Source: Muricauda sp. SCSIO 65647
GTDB taxonomy: Bacteria > Bacteroidota > Bacteroidia > Flavobacteriales > Flavobacteriaceae
Length of the DNA: 64,000 nt
Direction of reading: 5' to 3'
Assembly (NCBI RefSeq): GCF_021534965.1
Contig: NZ_CP091037.1
Location: 3,355,501-3,419,500, forward strand
Of the stretch, positions 1-8,393 are shown in pieces. The stretch's first letter is position 1; every line of letters starts with the position of its first letter. The notes under the pieces are model-generated. The model did no database searches. It was not told where the DNA came from and was given only the letters and a program-made list of their open reading frames with translations. The position numbers and the translations under genes are program-made.

Positions 1-128
1 TGTTTTGGAGGAAGTTTATTGGCGGCAATCGATATGAACACAATATTGTCAATGCCCAGAACGATTTCAAGAAATGTCAACGTGATCAGCGCTACCCAAG
101 CGTCAGGACTGGCTAGGATTTCAAACAT
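1..128 (-). CDS. TerC-family integral membrane protein (N-terminal part, cut by window edge)
   Basis: Only the first 42 codons are visible; the gene runs off the left edge. The N-terminus begins [11 protein letters not shown] and continues into a hydrophobic helix containing [16 protein letters not shown]. The acidic-plus-asparagine signature in a membrane helix (E..LGIDN) is characteristic of TerC/YceF-type membrane proteins, a family linked to metal-ion handling (manganese efflux or tellurite resistance in studied members). The start is the ATG at 126-128 on the minus strand. The substrate cannot be told from this fragment. Confidence 0.75.
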   Translation of the reverse strand, partial: MFEILASPDAWVALITLTFLEIVLGIDNIVFISIAANKLPPK

Positions 129-130
129 GG

Positions 131-505
131 TCAGTGTGTTTTTATGGCTTCGCCTTTAAATTTTCGTTTATCGCCAATAGCGTTGTATTCAAAGGTATAA
201 GAACTATCTGAAGTAGTCAAGATTTTAATATGGATGGATTTCTCTTCCAATTGGTTTTTAGGATTCAACTTTTTCAGCACATACTCACAATCATTGATCC
301 ATCGAACAGAGGAGGTGTCTTTCTTTTCCTCAAACGCTTCAATCTCAATATGTTCCAATCGGGTGAAAATGGTCGTTTTCTCTAGCCCATCGATTGTAGT
401 GGTAAAAGTGAAAGTACCGATTTTAAATGCTTCGCAATTTCGCTCGGGTGCGGGTTGGCAGCAAACCAACAGTAGAATAATCGACAAAGACAGAAATCTG
501 TACAT
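131..505 (-). CDS. small putative lipoprotein, function unknown
   Basis: 124 residues. It begins with a hydrophobic signal sequence ending in a lipobox-like LLLVCC (Cys about residues 15-16), so the mature protein is probably lipid-anchored. The rest is a compact, beta-rich, charged sequence with no domain I recognise; a second Cys pair (CEAF and DCEYV) could form a disulfide. It lies just upstream of the TerC-type gene on the same strand with almost no gap, so the two may be co-transcribed. Function unknown. Confidence 0.6.
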   Translation of the reverse strand: MYRFLSLSIILLLVCCQPAPERNCEAFKIGTFTFTTTIDGLEKTTIFTRLEHIEIEAFEEKKDTSSVRWINDCEYVLKKLNPKNQLEEKSIHIKILTTSDSSYTFEYNAIGDKRKFKGEAIKTH

Positions 506-551
506 AGCTGCAAATTAAATACAATAAAAGGTTCTGGATAATGTTGTGCCC

Positions 552-917
552 TTATTTTTTTGGCTCAAATGACTCGAAAGTGCCATCGTTGTAAAAAACA
601 ACAATTTTTGTGGGCCTTTTTTCGGTGTCTGCAAGGGTAATTTTGTTGGAGGGGGTAGATGTTGATGTTTTAGGATTAGCGTTCTCTTTAGGAGTTGGGT
701 CGGGGAAACCGCCTTTTCCATTCAATAGCCAATAGAGATTTACCTCAGGAAAAGTTTTGATGACTTTCATGACAAAGTCCAAGCTAGGGCGGTTCCTTCC
801 ATTCAATAAATGGGAGACGCTCGAACGCTGTACCCCAATCTTATCTGCAAATGTGGAAGGAGATAGTTCGTAATGCCCGATTATGGTTTTGAGCCGTGCC
901 ACAAAGCTATCATTCAC
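552..917 (-). CDS. XRE-family helix-turn-helix regulator
   Basis: 121 residues. The first ~65 residues form a Cro/C1-type HTH: LSPSTFADKIGVQRSSVSHLL is the helix-turn-helix, followed by NGRNRPSLDFVMKVIKTFPEVN, the typical fourth and fifth helices. A short conserved WLLNGKG segment follows, then a Ser/Thr/Pro-rich linker and a C-terminal tail (KIVVFYNDGTFESFEPKK). This architecture is common in Bacteroidetes stand-alone regulators. No operator or target gene can be assigned. The divergent spacer (918-1112) is very A/T-rich. Confidence 0.8.
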   Translation of the reverse strand: MNDSFVARLKTIIGHYELSPSTFADKIGVQRSSVSHLLNGRNRPSLDFVMKVIKTFPEVNLYWLLNGKGGFPDPTPKENANPKTSTSTPSNKITLADTEKRPTKIVVFYNDGTFESFEPKK

Positions 918-1112
918 AATGGTAAATTTTTATAATGCGAAATTAATCAAATCTGTAAAAACAAAAACATCACAATAAGTGAATATGAACAATATTTATT
1001 AAACTATATGTTCATATATTAAAATATAAATGTATGATTAAAAATATGTTACGATAAAGTGATATTTGTTTGCCAAAAACCCGTTTACACTTGTAACATA
1101 TCCTGATCTAAG

Positions 1113-1229
1113 ATGGCTTTTTTCATGAATATTTGGTTGACAACTGTAAATTTCATGGTTCTGGGAATCTACTTTTTGTTGTATTTCCACTACATGAAAC
1201 GTTTATGGAACGACAACACAAAAAAATAA
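1113..1229 (+). CDS. 38-residue single-pass membrane peptide (hypothetical)
   Basis: ORF of 39 codons starting ATG GCT TTT TTC in the 430-base interval between the XRE and Lrp genes. It encodes one hydrophobic helix (about residues 9-27, VNFMVLGIYFLLYF) followed by a basic tail (KRLWNDNTKK), so a type with Cys-free, single-TM topology. The surrounding spacer is otherwise non-coding and very A/T-rich. There is no Shine-Dalgarno sequence, but that is normal here. It could be a chance ORF; the hydrophobic-plus-basic pattern and codon choice are the only support. Confidence 0.35.
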   Translation: MAFFMNIWLTTVNFMVLGIYFLLYFHYMKRLWNDNTKK

Positions 1230-1347
1230 CTTCAACGATCAGCCATTTAGCGCTATATTTGTGATTTACTTGTATTATTTTTAAAAAAATACTGTTTCTG
1301 TTAAGTTTAATTTCTTAATTTACTATTTTCGTTGAAAATTTTATGGT

Positions 1348-1827
1348 ATGGGCAAAGTGAAACTAGATGAAATAGATCATCAGATTCTGGACATGTTGAT
1401 AGACAACACCAGAACACCATTTACAGACATTGCAAAAAAGCTTTTGATTTCTGCTGGAACTGTGCATGTTCGGGTCAAAAAAATGGAAGAGGCCGGTATA
1501 ATCAAAGGATCGTCTCTGACCTTAGATTATGTGAAACTCGGTTATGCTTTCATTGCATACGTGGGTATTTTTTTGGAAAAGACCCATCAAACCAAGTTTG
1601 TGCTTGAGCGGCTTACCCAAATACCTTATGTTACGGTTGCCCATATTACCACCGGAAAATTCAATATTTTCTGCAAAATTAGGGCAAGGGATACCACCCA
1701 TGCCAAAAACATCATCTTCAAAATAGATGATATTGATGGTATCAGCCGTACTGAAACCATGATTTCGTTAGAAGAAAGTATCAACGACAAGAAACGATTG
1801 ATGCATACCATTTTCAACGAGATTTGA
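1348..1827 (+). CDS. Lrp/AsnC-family transcriptional regulator
   Basis: 159 residues, the usual length for the family. The N-terminal winged HTH (about residues 5-55: LDEIDHQILDMLIDNTRTPF, then FTDIAKKLLISAGTVHVRVK) is followed by an alpha/beta RAM (effector-binding, oligomerisation) domain with the characteristic LTLDYVKLGY and a GKFNIFCKIRARDT strand. Such proteins sense amino acids or other small molecules and act on nearby or global promoters. The ligand is not predictable. A DinB-family gene follows after 4 bases, so the two are probably one transcript. Confidence 0.88.
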   Translation: MGKVKLDEIDHQILDMLIDNTRTPFTDIAKKLLISAGTVHVRVKKMEEAGIIKGSSLTLDYVKLGYAFIAYVGIFLEKTHQTKFVLERLTQIPYVTVAHITTGKFNIFCKIRARDTTHAKNIIFKIDDIDGISRTETMISLEESINDKKRLMHTIFNEI

Positions 1828-1831
1828 TTGA

Positions 1832-2350
1832 ATGGTATATCCTTCCGATTTAGCTAAAAGCGAGTATCATTCCTTTTATGGGCCCTATATAAAGGCTTTG
1901 GGCCAGGTTGATTTAATGAAGGAATTGGTGAACGGGAAACAGGAGTTTGCCGATACCCTTCAAAGCATCGCTCTGGAAAAACTCTCTTATAGGTATGAAG
2001 AAAACAAGTGGTCGGTTGCTGAAGTGTTAATGCATATCGTTGATGCTGAGCGGGTTTTTCAATACAGGGCTTTACGGTTTGCAAGAAATGATGGTACACC
2101 CTTGCCAGGTTTTGATCAAGATGCCTATGTACCCGAGTCGAAGTCTGCGGATAGGGAAAGGGATGCAATCTTTGACGAATACGAAACGGTCAGAAATGCC
2201 TCGATTTCGCTGTTCAGATCTTTTGATGCCCAAATACTGGAGCGAGTAGGTGTGGCCAGTGGTTATGAGATGAGTGTTCGCGCTTTGGGCTTTGTCATCT
2301 GCGGCCACCAGAAACATCATCTAAAAATACTCAAAGAGCGCTATCTGTAA
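1832..2350 (+). CDS. DinB-family (putative metal-dependent) protein
   Basis: 172 residues. A DinB-like four-helix bundle is indicated by the spaced His residues expected to bind a metal ion: HIVDAER (about residue 70) and CGHQKHHLKIL near the C-terminus (about residues 154-165). Family members include thiol-dependent transferases and hydrolases, and proteins of unknown role induced by damage. The start ATG lies 4 bases after the Lrp-family stop, pointing to co-transcription. No specific reaction can be assigned. Confidence 0.8.
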   Translation: MVYPSDLAKSEYHSFYGPYIKALGQVDLMKELVNGKQEFADTLQSIALEKLSYRYEENKWSVAEVLMHIVDAERVFQYRALRFARNDGTPLPGFDQDAYVPESKSADRERDAIFDEYETVRNASISLFRSFDAQILERVGVASGYEMSVRALGFVICGHQKHHLKILKERYL

Positions 2351-2355
2351 TGGGC

Positions 2356-2703
2356 TCAGGTGATATTATCTGAATCGGTTTCGGGGTCAGTGTCAAGAGA
2401 TTCGTTTTCAAAGTCTTGATTCGATGACGTTTCAACTTCTGCAATGGTTTCTTCAACAGCACTATTTTCGAGCTCCCTTTCAATGGTTTCCTCAAAGTTT
2501 GAAATGAAGTTTGCAAGACTTTGGCTGATTTTCACCAAATAAATGGTATCATCGGTTTTGACCTCTACCGCTTCAACAATTTCTCCGTTGGGTTTCTTTA
2601 AAACGATGAGGTCTTCATCTCCATAGCCATGTGGATAAAGGTCGATGAGCAATGCAGCGACATCGCGGGGCAACTTCTTGTAATCGATAAGCACACGTTT
2701 CAT
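2356..2703 (-). CDS. conserved hypothetical acidic-tailed protein
   Basis: 115 residues, beginning MKRVLIDYKKLPRDVAALLI. An ordered N-terminal half (to about residue 60) contains GYGDEDLIVLKKPNGEIVEA; the second half is strongly acidic (ETIERELENS, ETDSDNIT) and probably disordered. I have a memory of similar short proteins being widespread in Flavobacteria, but no function is known to me. It lies downstream of aroB on the same strand with a 94-base gap. Confidence 0.6.
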   Translation of the reverse strand: MKRVLIDYKKLPRDVAALLIDLYPHGYGDEDLIVLKKPNGEIVEAVEVKTDDTIYLVKISQSLANFISNFEETIERELENSAVEETIAEVETSSNQDFENESLDTDPETDSDNIT

Positions 2704-2797
2704 AGTAGGCAGTGTTTTTGGTTATGACACCTAATCTATGAATTTTTAATGCCCAAAGGCTCAAAGAGTTGTCAAATGAAAAAAAAAGTATGTGTAG

Positions 2798-3844
2798 TCA
2801 GGCTTCCTTGTAGTAAGTGAATGCCTGGGCAAACAAATTGTCGGGCACTTTGATATCGGTAACGGCCTTTCCGATGGTTTTCAGTAGCACGTAATTGATA
2901 TTGCCATGGGTGTTTTTTTTGTCGTGCCGCAATAAGGCGTTGATCGTATCAATGTCGTCTTTATCGAAATCAACCTTTTTAAAATATTTGGCAAATGTTT
3001 CTTTGATTTCTTTTAGTTCAAGCTTCGACAGACCGGTCAATTGATGGGAAAAATAAGCCTCGATGACCATGCCCACCGCTATTGCCTCGCCGTGCAACAA
3101 GGTTTCCTTATCAGGATTTTCCAAAAAATAAGATTCAATGGCATGGCCGGCAGTGTGGCCAAAATTCAATATTTTCCTCAGTCCACGTTCATCAGGGTCT
3201 TCTTGCACTACATGGCTTTTTAATAGGGCAGAACGTTCGATCAAATCTTTGGTTTGAAATGAATTACAGTTTTTGAGCACTTTCCAGTAATCACCGTCTT
3301 TGATCAGGCCATGCTTCAACATCTCAGCAAAACCACTATTGACCTGCCTTTTGTCCAAAGTGTTAAGAAAGTCTGTGAACACCAATATCATCTCAGGTTG
3401 TTTGATAACACCGATTTGATTTTTGAGTGCTCCGAGATCCACGCCCGTTTTGCCGCCGATCGATGCATCGACCATGGCCAAAAGGGTCGTGGGAATATTG
3501 ATGAAGTCAATGCCCCTTTTAAAGGTCGAAGCCACAAATCCGCCCAAATCGGTGACCACACCTCCACCTAGATTGATAAGAAGACTTTTTCTGTCACCTC
3601 CAGCGTTGGAAAGGTCATCCCAAAGTCGGGCGCATGTATTGATGTTTTTGTTTTCTTCGCCGGCATTGATCACAAAAATGCCATCTGGGGAAACTTCAGA
3701 AAAAAAAGAGGTGAATACCGGCAGGCAATATTTTTTGGTATTCGTATCGACCAAAATGAACACTTTTGAATAATTCATTTTGCCCAAATGAAGTTTTAGG
3801 GCAGCTTGGGCGAGTTCATTATAATAAATATCATTATCGTTCAT
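2798..3844 (-). CDS. aroB: 3-dehydroquinate synthase
   Basis: Second step of the shikimate pathway: it converts DAHP to 3-dehydroquinate using NAD and a divalent metal. 348 residues, normal length. Visible signatures are the NAD-binding GGGVVTDLGGF (about 93-103), DASIGGKTGVD (about 126-136), the metal-site GFAEMLKHG, NFGHTAGHAIE and LLHGEAIAVGM. The gene stands alone among genes of unrelated function, and the divergent proline dehydrogenase begins 107 bases away. Confidence 0.95.
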   Translation of the reverse strand: MNDNDIYYNELAQAALKLHLGKMNYSKVFILVDTNTKKYCLPVFTSFFSEVSPDGIFVINAGEENKNINTCARLWDDLSNAGGDRKSLLINLGGGVVTDLGGFVASTFKRGIDFINIPTTLLAMVDASIGGKTGVDLGALKNQIGVIKQPEMILVFTDFLNTLDKRQVNSGFAEMLKHGLIKDGDYWKVLKNCNSFQTKDLIERSALLKSHVVQEDPDERGLRKILNFGHTAGHAIESYFLENPDKETLLHGEAIAVGMVIEAYFSHQLTGLSKLELKEIKETFAKYFKKVDFDKDDIDTINALLRHDKKNTHGNINYVLLKTIGKAVTDIKVPDNLFAQAFTYYKEA

Positions 3845-3891
3845 CGGGCACGGTCACATCATTCTTTCCACGACACTAAATAAAGACTATT

Positions 3892-3928
3892 TTTGATGAT
3901 TTTCACAACGAAGTACATCTTATATTTG
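3892..3928 (+). promoter_or_regulatory. candidate Bacteroidetes promoter for proline dehydrogenase
   Basis: TATATTTG at 3921-3928 matches the TAnnTTTG -7 element. A TTTG at 3892-3895 could be the -33 element, although the 25-base spacing is longer than usual. The ATG follows 22 bases after the -7 box. Confidence 0.5.
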
Positions 3929-3950
3929 ATCAGTTGCTAAATTCATAATA

Positions 3951-5117
3951 ATGAGGCCCAATTTTGACGATACTTCAATAGCCTTTGACCTTAAAAGCGA
4001 TTCTGAACTCGAACGCGCCTATTTTCTTTTCAAATTGATCGCAAACGAACCTTTGGTACGCATTGGTACGGCTGTCACCAATTTTGCGGTGAAGGCCCAT
4101 TTACCCGTAGAGGGATTGATACGTGCCACCGTCTTTGATCATTTTTGCGGGGGGGTCAACGAAGAAGACTGTTTGCCCACTATTGACAAAATGTTTGAGA
4201 AAGGAGTTTGTTCGATCCTCGATTATTCGGTCGAGGGAAAAGAGCATGAAGAGCAATTTGATCTTGCACTTGAAAAAACATTGGAAGTCCTCAATTTTGT
4301 CAAAGAGAAGGATGCCATTCCGTTTGCAGTGTTCAAGCCCACGGGCATGGGCAGGTTCAAAATTTATGAAAAGGTCAGCAACGGCATGAATTTGAATACT
4401 GACGAGCAAGAAGAGTGGGACAGAATTGTGCAGCGGTACGATCAAATATGCAAAAAGGCCCATGACATGGACGTGGCTTTGTTGATCGACGCCGAAGAAA
4501 GCTGGATGCAAGATGCTGCCGATGACATTTGCCTGCAGATGATGCGAAAGTACAACCAAAACCGGGCCGTTGTTTTCAATACGGCCCAAACGTATCGCTG
4601 GGATCGTCTTGACTACCTTAAAAAGTTGAAGGAGATTGCCAAAAAAGAAGATTTCAAGATCGGCATCAAAGTGGTACGTGGTGCCTATATGGAAAAAGAG
4701 AACGACCGTGCCGAAGAAAAAAATTATAAAAGTCCCATTTGTGCATCAAAACAGGCCACTGACGAAAATTTTGATGCAGCGGTTACTTTTATGATCGACA
4801 ACCTTGATGTTTTTTCACTTTTTGCGGGCACCCACAACGAGTTGAGCACCTACAAGCTCATCGACCTGATGCAAGAACATGGCGTGACCATTGAAGATAA
4901 GAGAATTTGGTTTGGCCAATTATACGGCATGAGCGATCACATCACCTATAATTTGGCGGCAAGCGGTTACAATGTAACCAAATATTTGCCTTATGGCCCT
5001 GTTCGTGACGTGATGCCCTATTTGATCAGAAGGGCAGAAGAAAATACATCTGTGGCCGGGCAGACGACCAGAGAACTAGCGCTGTTGAAAAAAGAGAAGG
5101 AAAGAAGAAAGATATAG
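3951..5117 (+). CDS. proline dehydrogenase (ProDH)
   Basis: 388 residues; stand-alone FAD enzyme that oxidises proline to pyrroline-5-carboxylate, feeding electrons to the quinone pool. The TIM-barrel signatures are present: LIDAEESWMQ (about residue 180), the FAD-contacting KVVRGAYMEKE (about 240), FAGTHNE and the C-terminal LIRRAEENTSVAG (about residue 358 onward) that contacts substrate and FAD. The downstream P5C dehydrogenase half of PutA is absent, as is usual for Bacteroidetes. A promoter-like TATATTTG precedes it. Confidence 0.93.
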   Translation: MRPNFDDTSIAFDLKSDSELERAYFLFKLIANEPLVRIGTAVTNFAVKAHLPVEGLIRATVFDHFCGGVNEEDCLPTIDKMFEKGVCSILDYSVEGKEHEEQFDLALEKTLEVLNFVKEKDAIPFAVFKPTGMGRFKIYEKVSNGMNLNTDEQEEWDRIVQRYDQICKKAHDMDVALLIDAEESWMQDAADDICLQMMRKYNQNRAVVFNTAQTYRWDRLDYLKKLKEIAKKEDFKIGIKVVRGAYMEKENDRAEEKNYKSPICASKQATDENFDAAVTFMIDNLDVFSLFAGTHNELSTYKLIDLMQEHGVTIEDKRIWFGQLYGMSDHITYNLAASGYNVTKYLPYGPVRDVMPYLIRRAEENTSVAGQTTRELALLKKEKERRKI

Positions 5118-5119
5118 TG

Positions 5120-5503
5120 TTATTCTTTTTTCAGCCCTTGTGCCATGGCCGTTTCTTCGCAACTTTCCACCACAAGGGTATATGGAGTGTCGTTGACCTC
5201 TTTGGCTATATAGTAGATTTTGCACGGACTTGATCGGGTATCGCTTCGTTTAAAATCAATGTCCCCATCCTTTAGAAAAGATTGAAGGGCAACTGAATCC
5301 AATTCATTGGCCAAAAGCTGTGATTCGACTTCTTCAGAAAGGGTAAAGGTCTTTGAGCGCAAATCTTTGAGCACACGGCAATTCGGCAAATAACAAAAAT
5401 CTAGACCGGTTTCCTGTGTTTTTTTCTTTAGAAAGAAAACGAGAAATACCATACCGATGGAAAGTCCTACGAGATACCATCCCAAACGTTTCAAGAATGC
5501 CAT
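5120..5503 (-). CDS. membrane-anchored hypothetical protein (DUF4258-like)
   Basis: 127 residues: one N-terminal TM helix (LVGLSIGMVFLVFFL, about 10-25), followed by a small domain with Cys residues (FCYLPNCRVLKDL; SPCKIYYIA; ESCEETA). The pattern (TM helix, C-x-PN-x-RVLK, small alpha/beta domain) resembles the DUF4258 proteins that I recall next to alanine dehydrogenase in Flavobacteria, but that assignment is from memory. It is 7 bases downstream of ald on the same strand and converges with the proline dehydrogenase gene two bases away. Confidence 0.6.
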   Translation of the reverse strand: MAFLKRLGWYLVGLSIGMVFLVFFLKKKTQETGLDFCYLPNCRVLKDLRSKTFTLSEEVESQLLANELDSVALQSFLKDGDIDFKRSDTRSSPCKIYYIAKEVNDTPYTLVVESCEETAMAQGLKKE

Positions 5504-5510
5504 AAGAAGC

Positions 5511-6710
5511 CTAGAAGATTAAAAAATTGATGTCGCTAAAATTGAGTCCGAACCAATCACCCACAGATTTATTGGTCAAAATACCGTGGTACATGTACAG
5601 TCCGTTTCTCAAACCCTTATCAAACCGTAGTGAATTCTCAAGGCCGCCATCCTCACCGAGCTTCAGTAGGTAAGGGGTAAAAATATTACTGATTGAAATA
5701 GATGATGTTCTTGGGTAGCGAGCGGGTATGTTGGGCACCCCGTAGTGCAGCACACCGAATTTTTCAATGACAGGTTTGTTGTGCGTAGTGATTTCAGAGG
5801 TTTCAAAGCAACCGCCCATGTCGATACTGACATCGATGATGACCGCTCCCTTTTTCATGTTCTCGACCATGCTGCTCGACACGATTGTGGGCGAACGGTC
5901 TTTACCACGTACCGCACCGATGGCCACATCACAACGCTTTAGGGCCTTCAATAGGTTTTTGGGCTGTATGGTAGAAGTATAGACCGTCTGTTTAAGGCTT
6001 GTCTGTATGTTGCGCAATTTGGTGATGGAGTTATCAAAAATTTTGACATTGCCCCCGAGCCCCAGGGCAGAGCGTGCCGCAAACTCCCCAACGGTGCCCG
6101 CTCCTAAAATGACCACTTCCACGGGCGGTACCCCACTGATATTGCCGAACATGAGTCCGTTGCCCTTATTGGTCGCCGCCATCAATTCTGCAGCGATCAG
6201 AATGGAAGAGATGCCCGCAATCTCACTGAGCGAACGAACAGCTGGGTATTTGCCGTCATCATCGCGAATATACTCGAATGCAATGGCGGTGATGCGCTTC
6301 TTGGCCATGGCCTCAAAATATTCTTTTGACTGTGTCTTTATCTGCAGGGCAGAGATTACGGTCGTCTGTGGGTTCAACAGTTCCACTTCATGCAGGGTAG
6401 GGGGCTCAACCTTTAAAATCAACGGGCATGAAAATACTTTTTTGGTATCGCGAACGATTTCTGCCCCGGCATTGGTATACTCTACGTCACTGTAATTGGC
6501 CCCATCACCGGCACCTGATTCGATCATGACCCGATGCCCATGGGCGGTAATGGCATTGATCGCATCAGGGGTCAGGCAGATACGTTTTTCTTGATACAGG
6601 TTTTCTTTGGGAATGCCGATAAAAAGCTCTCCCTTTTGCTTCATGACCTCTAGGGTTTCTTCTTGCGGCAACAATTGTTGTTTGCTGAATGGCGAGGAAG
6701 GTTGGTCCAT
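5511..6710 (-). CDS. ald: alanine dehydrogenase
   Basis: NAD-dependent reversible deamination of L-alanine to pyruvate. 399 residues, slightly longer at the N-terminus than typical. Signatures are IGIPKENLYQEKRICLTP (residues 31-48), the SGAGDGANYSDVEY loop, the Rossmann motif ILGAGTVGEFAA (201-212), and GVPNIPARYPRTSS near the active site. In many Flavobacteria this gene follows tsaE; here a 198-residue membrane protein and a 44-residue secreted peptide lie between them. Confidence 0.9.
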   Translation of the reverse strand: MDQPSSPFSKQQLLPQEETLEVMKQKGELFIGIPKENLYQEKRICLTPDAINAITAHGHRVMIESGAGDGANYSDVEYTNAGAEIVRDTKKVFSCPLILKVEPPTLHEVELLNPQTTVISALQIKTQSKEYFEAMAKKRITAIAFEYIRDDDGKYPAVRSLSEIAGISSILIAAELMAATNKGNGLMFGNISGVPPVEVVILGAGTVGEFAARSALGLGGNVKIFDNSITKLRNIQTSLKQTVYTSTIQPKNLLKALKRCDVAIGAVRGKDRSPTIVSSSMVENMKKGAVIIDVSIDMGGCFETSEITTHNKPVIEKFGVLHYGVPNIPARYPRTSSISISNIFTPYLLKLGEDGGLENSLRFDKGLRNGLYMYHGILTNKSVGDWFGLNFSDINFLIF

Positions 6711-6773
6711 AGGCTATGTTGTAAAGAAGAAAAGACGTTCTTCCATTGCGTATGGAACGAAGTTACGATTTTT

Positions 6774-7370
6774 TTAGAGCACCTCTCTATGCCCTTCAAA
6801 TCGATCAGACTCGTTAGAAGCAGTGGCTGATTTCTTTGAAAGGTTTTCTCTGCGTCTCTCGAGTTTTTCAAGTTCTTTGCGTACAGCTTCTTTTTCTTTG
6901 AGAAGCTTCAGTTCAGTGTCCATCGCTTTAAGATCGATACCATGAACATGCTTATCGACCAGTTTGACCCTAATGAAGTAAACTATTGGTACGACTACCA
7001 TAGTGACGGCAATCACATACATAATTTCGTTCTCATCGATTTTGTTGGATTCGTAGGTCAATACCCTGAGCAGCTGAAAGCTGTACATGGCTATGGGAAT
7101 CAAAATGGCGTGGTACCACCAATGCTTGCAGGTTACAAACCAAAGAACCAAAAGTAAGAGTGGGACAATTTTGGTGAAATAGTAATAAATGGAATCAGAA
7201 ACATCAAGAAATCCATTGGCACCAATGGTAATGCCCAAAAACTTCCACTCTTCAATGCCTGCGGGAATATATTTATATCCGTAGAAAAAAAGGGGAGTCA
7301 CCGTAATTAGAAAAGCCAAAAAACCTTCTATCAGAAGCTTCTTTTTGATTCTATTCTTGTCTTTCATCAA
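6774..7370 (-). CDS. four-TM membrane protein with C-terminal coiled coil
   Basis: 198 residues, starting MMKDKNRIKKKL. Hydrophobic segments are seen at about 13-30, 65-80, 87-103 and 117-132. A charged coiled-coil tail follows (residues ~145-180, LKLLKEKEAVRKELEKLERR), ending in a Ser-rich segment. I do not recognise the family. The gene sits just upstream of ald (63 bases) on the same strand and could be co-transcribed with it. A TM bundle with a cytoplasmic coiled coil would suit a scaffold or sensor, but this is a guess. Confidence 0.65.
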   Translation of the reverse strand: MMKDKNRIKKKLLIEGFLAFLITVTPLFFYGYKYIPAGIEEWKFLGITIGANGFLDVSDSIYYYFTKIVPLLLLVLWFVTCKHWWYHAILIPIAMYSFQLLRVLTYESNKIDENEIMYVIAVTMVVVPIVYFIRVKLVDKHVHGIDLKAMDTELKLLKEKEAVRKELEKLERRRENLSKKSATASNESDRFEGHREVL

Positions 7371-7401
7371 TTTGATAACTGCAAAAACGAATGTTTATTG
7401 C

Positions 7402-7431
7402 AAAAAAAAGCCTCCTAAATACTTAGGAGGC
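7402..7431 (-). terminator. intrinsic terminator of the 44-residue secreted peptide gene
   Basis: A near-perfect hairpin (GCCTCCTAA / TTAGGAGGC with a 4-base loop, 7410-7431) is followed on the minus strand by eight Ts (the A-run at 7402-7409). It lies 24 bases past the stop of the small minus-strand gene. Confidence 0.85.
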
Positions 7432-7455
7432 AATTTTTAGAAGCCAACAAAGAGT

Positions 7456-7590
7456 TTATAATTTCTTCATTGTCTTTTTGTCGATGCTCGGTGCATCTTG
7501 AGCAGTATCACTAATAGTTGTAGTAGATACTGCAGCCATTGCTAAAAAAGCAACAGCCAATAGACCAAAAAATACTTTTCTAGTGTTCAT
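7456..7590 (-). CDS. 44-residue secreted or periplasmic peptide, function unknown
   Basis: The start chosen is MNTRKVFFGLLAVAFLAMAA at 7590. An upstream in-frame ATG at 7638 lies inside the -7 promoter box and so cannot be used. Residues ~5-20 form a Sec signal peptide, leaving a polar mature part of about 25 residues ending KKTMKKL. The gene has its own full promoter (7636-7665) and a strong intrinsic terminator (7402-7431), so it is an isolated small transcription unit. Small secreted peptides of this layout recur in Flavobacteria, but I know of no function. Confidence 0.7.
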   Translation of the reverse strand: MNTRKVFFGLLAVAFLAMAAVSTTTISDTAQDAPSIDKKTMKKL

Positions 7591-7635
7591 CGTACATTTT
7601 TTTTGGTTACTAATTAGAATGAATTCATCCAGAAA

Positions 7636-7665
7636 CAAATGTAGGAATTTTTTTATTCAAACAAA
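7636..7665 (-). promoter_or_regulatory. Bacteroidetes promoter of the small secreted peptide gene
   Basis: On the minus strand, TTTG (7665-7662) is followed after 18 bases by TACATTTG (7643-7636), a full match to the TTTG / TAnnTTTG consensus. The predicted transcript start is near 7630, giving a leader of about 40 bases. Confidence 0.75.
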
Positions 7666-7775
7666 GCAGTTTATCGATAAATTTTGCATTTCATCCAAAA
7701 AAACAACCCTTTCACCGATTCTGGGGGAATACTGTGAATATAACAAAAATCTGGGTCAACAAAAGTTTAAGGGGT

Positions 7776-8186
7776 CTAAAACTCGATACCACGGGTAATT
7801 TCATCGATAAAATGTACGAATATTCGTGTACGTTCGTCAGGAAGTATAGGCTCAATTTTCTCTGGCCATTCGATAAATACCCAGGTACCTGATGCGAGGT
7901 AATCTTCAAAACCGATATCGAGCACTTCTTCCATATCATTGATTCGGTAAAAATCAAAATGATAGGCCAATACATCTCCCGAGCTATTGTGATATTCGTT
8001 GACCAGTCCGAAAGTTGGGCTGTTGGCGTTGTCAACACCTCCCAGGGTCTTGACCATGGCTTTGATCAACGTGGTCTTGCCTATGCCCATGGGGCCGTAA
8101 AGGCAGACAATTTTATGTAAGGGCTCGGCGACTATTTTATCTGCAACGTGATGAATTTCACCAAGCTTATAGATTATCTTCCTCAT
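7776..8186 (-). CDS. tsaE: tRNA N6-threonylcarbamoyladenosine synthesis ATPase TsaE
   Basis: 136 residues. ATPase partner of TsaB-TsaD in t6A37 tRNA modification. The P-loop GPMGIGKTTL is at residues 31-40, followed by the family motif SPTFGLVNEY, then HFDFYRI and WVFIEWPEKI (the Walker B region). Normal length. In related genomes as I remember them, tsaE neighbours the PorX gene; here an 8-kb accessory island lies between them. Confidence 0.93.
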   Translation of the reverse strand: MRKIIYKLGEIHHVADKIVAEPLHKIVCLYGPMGIGKTTLIKAMVKTLGGVDNANSPTFGLVNEYHNSSGDVLAYHFDFYRINDMEEVLDIGFEDYLASGTWVFIEWPEKIEPILPDERTRIFVHFIDEITRGIEF

Positions 8187-8393
8187 ATTTTGTAGGCTTG
8201 GCAGATGAAACTATCAAAATAATTTGGGGCAGAGCTATTCACGGCAATCGTAGTATTCATTTTTGGGCATATTCAAATCATTTTTCATAAAGATACTGTC
8301 TTCTATGCACTTTGCCAGATCGGCAACATTTCAGTAAAAGTTTGAAAATAATTTCTGTATATGGAAATTATTCTATATTCGCATTTCAATTGA

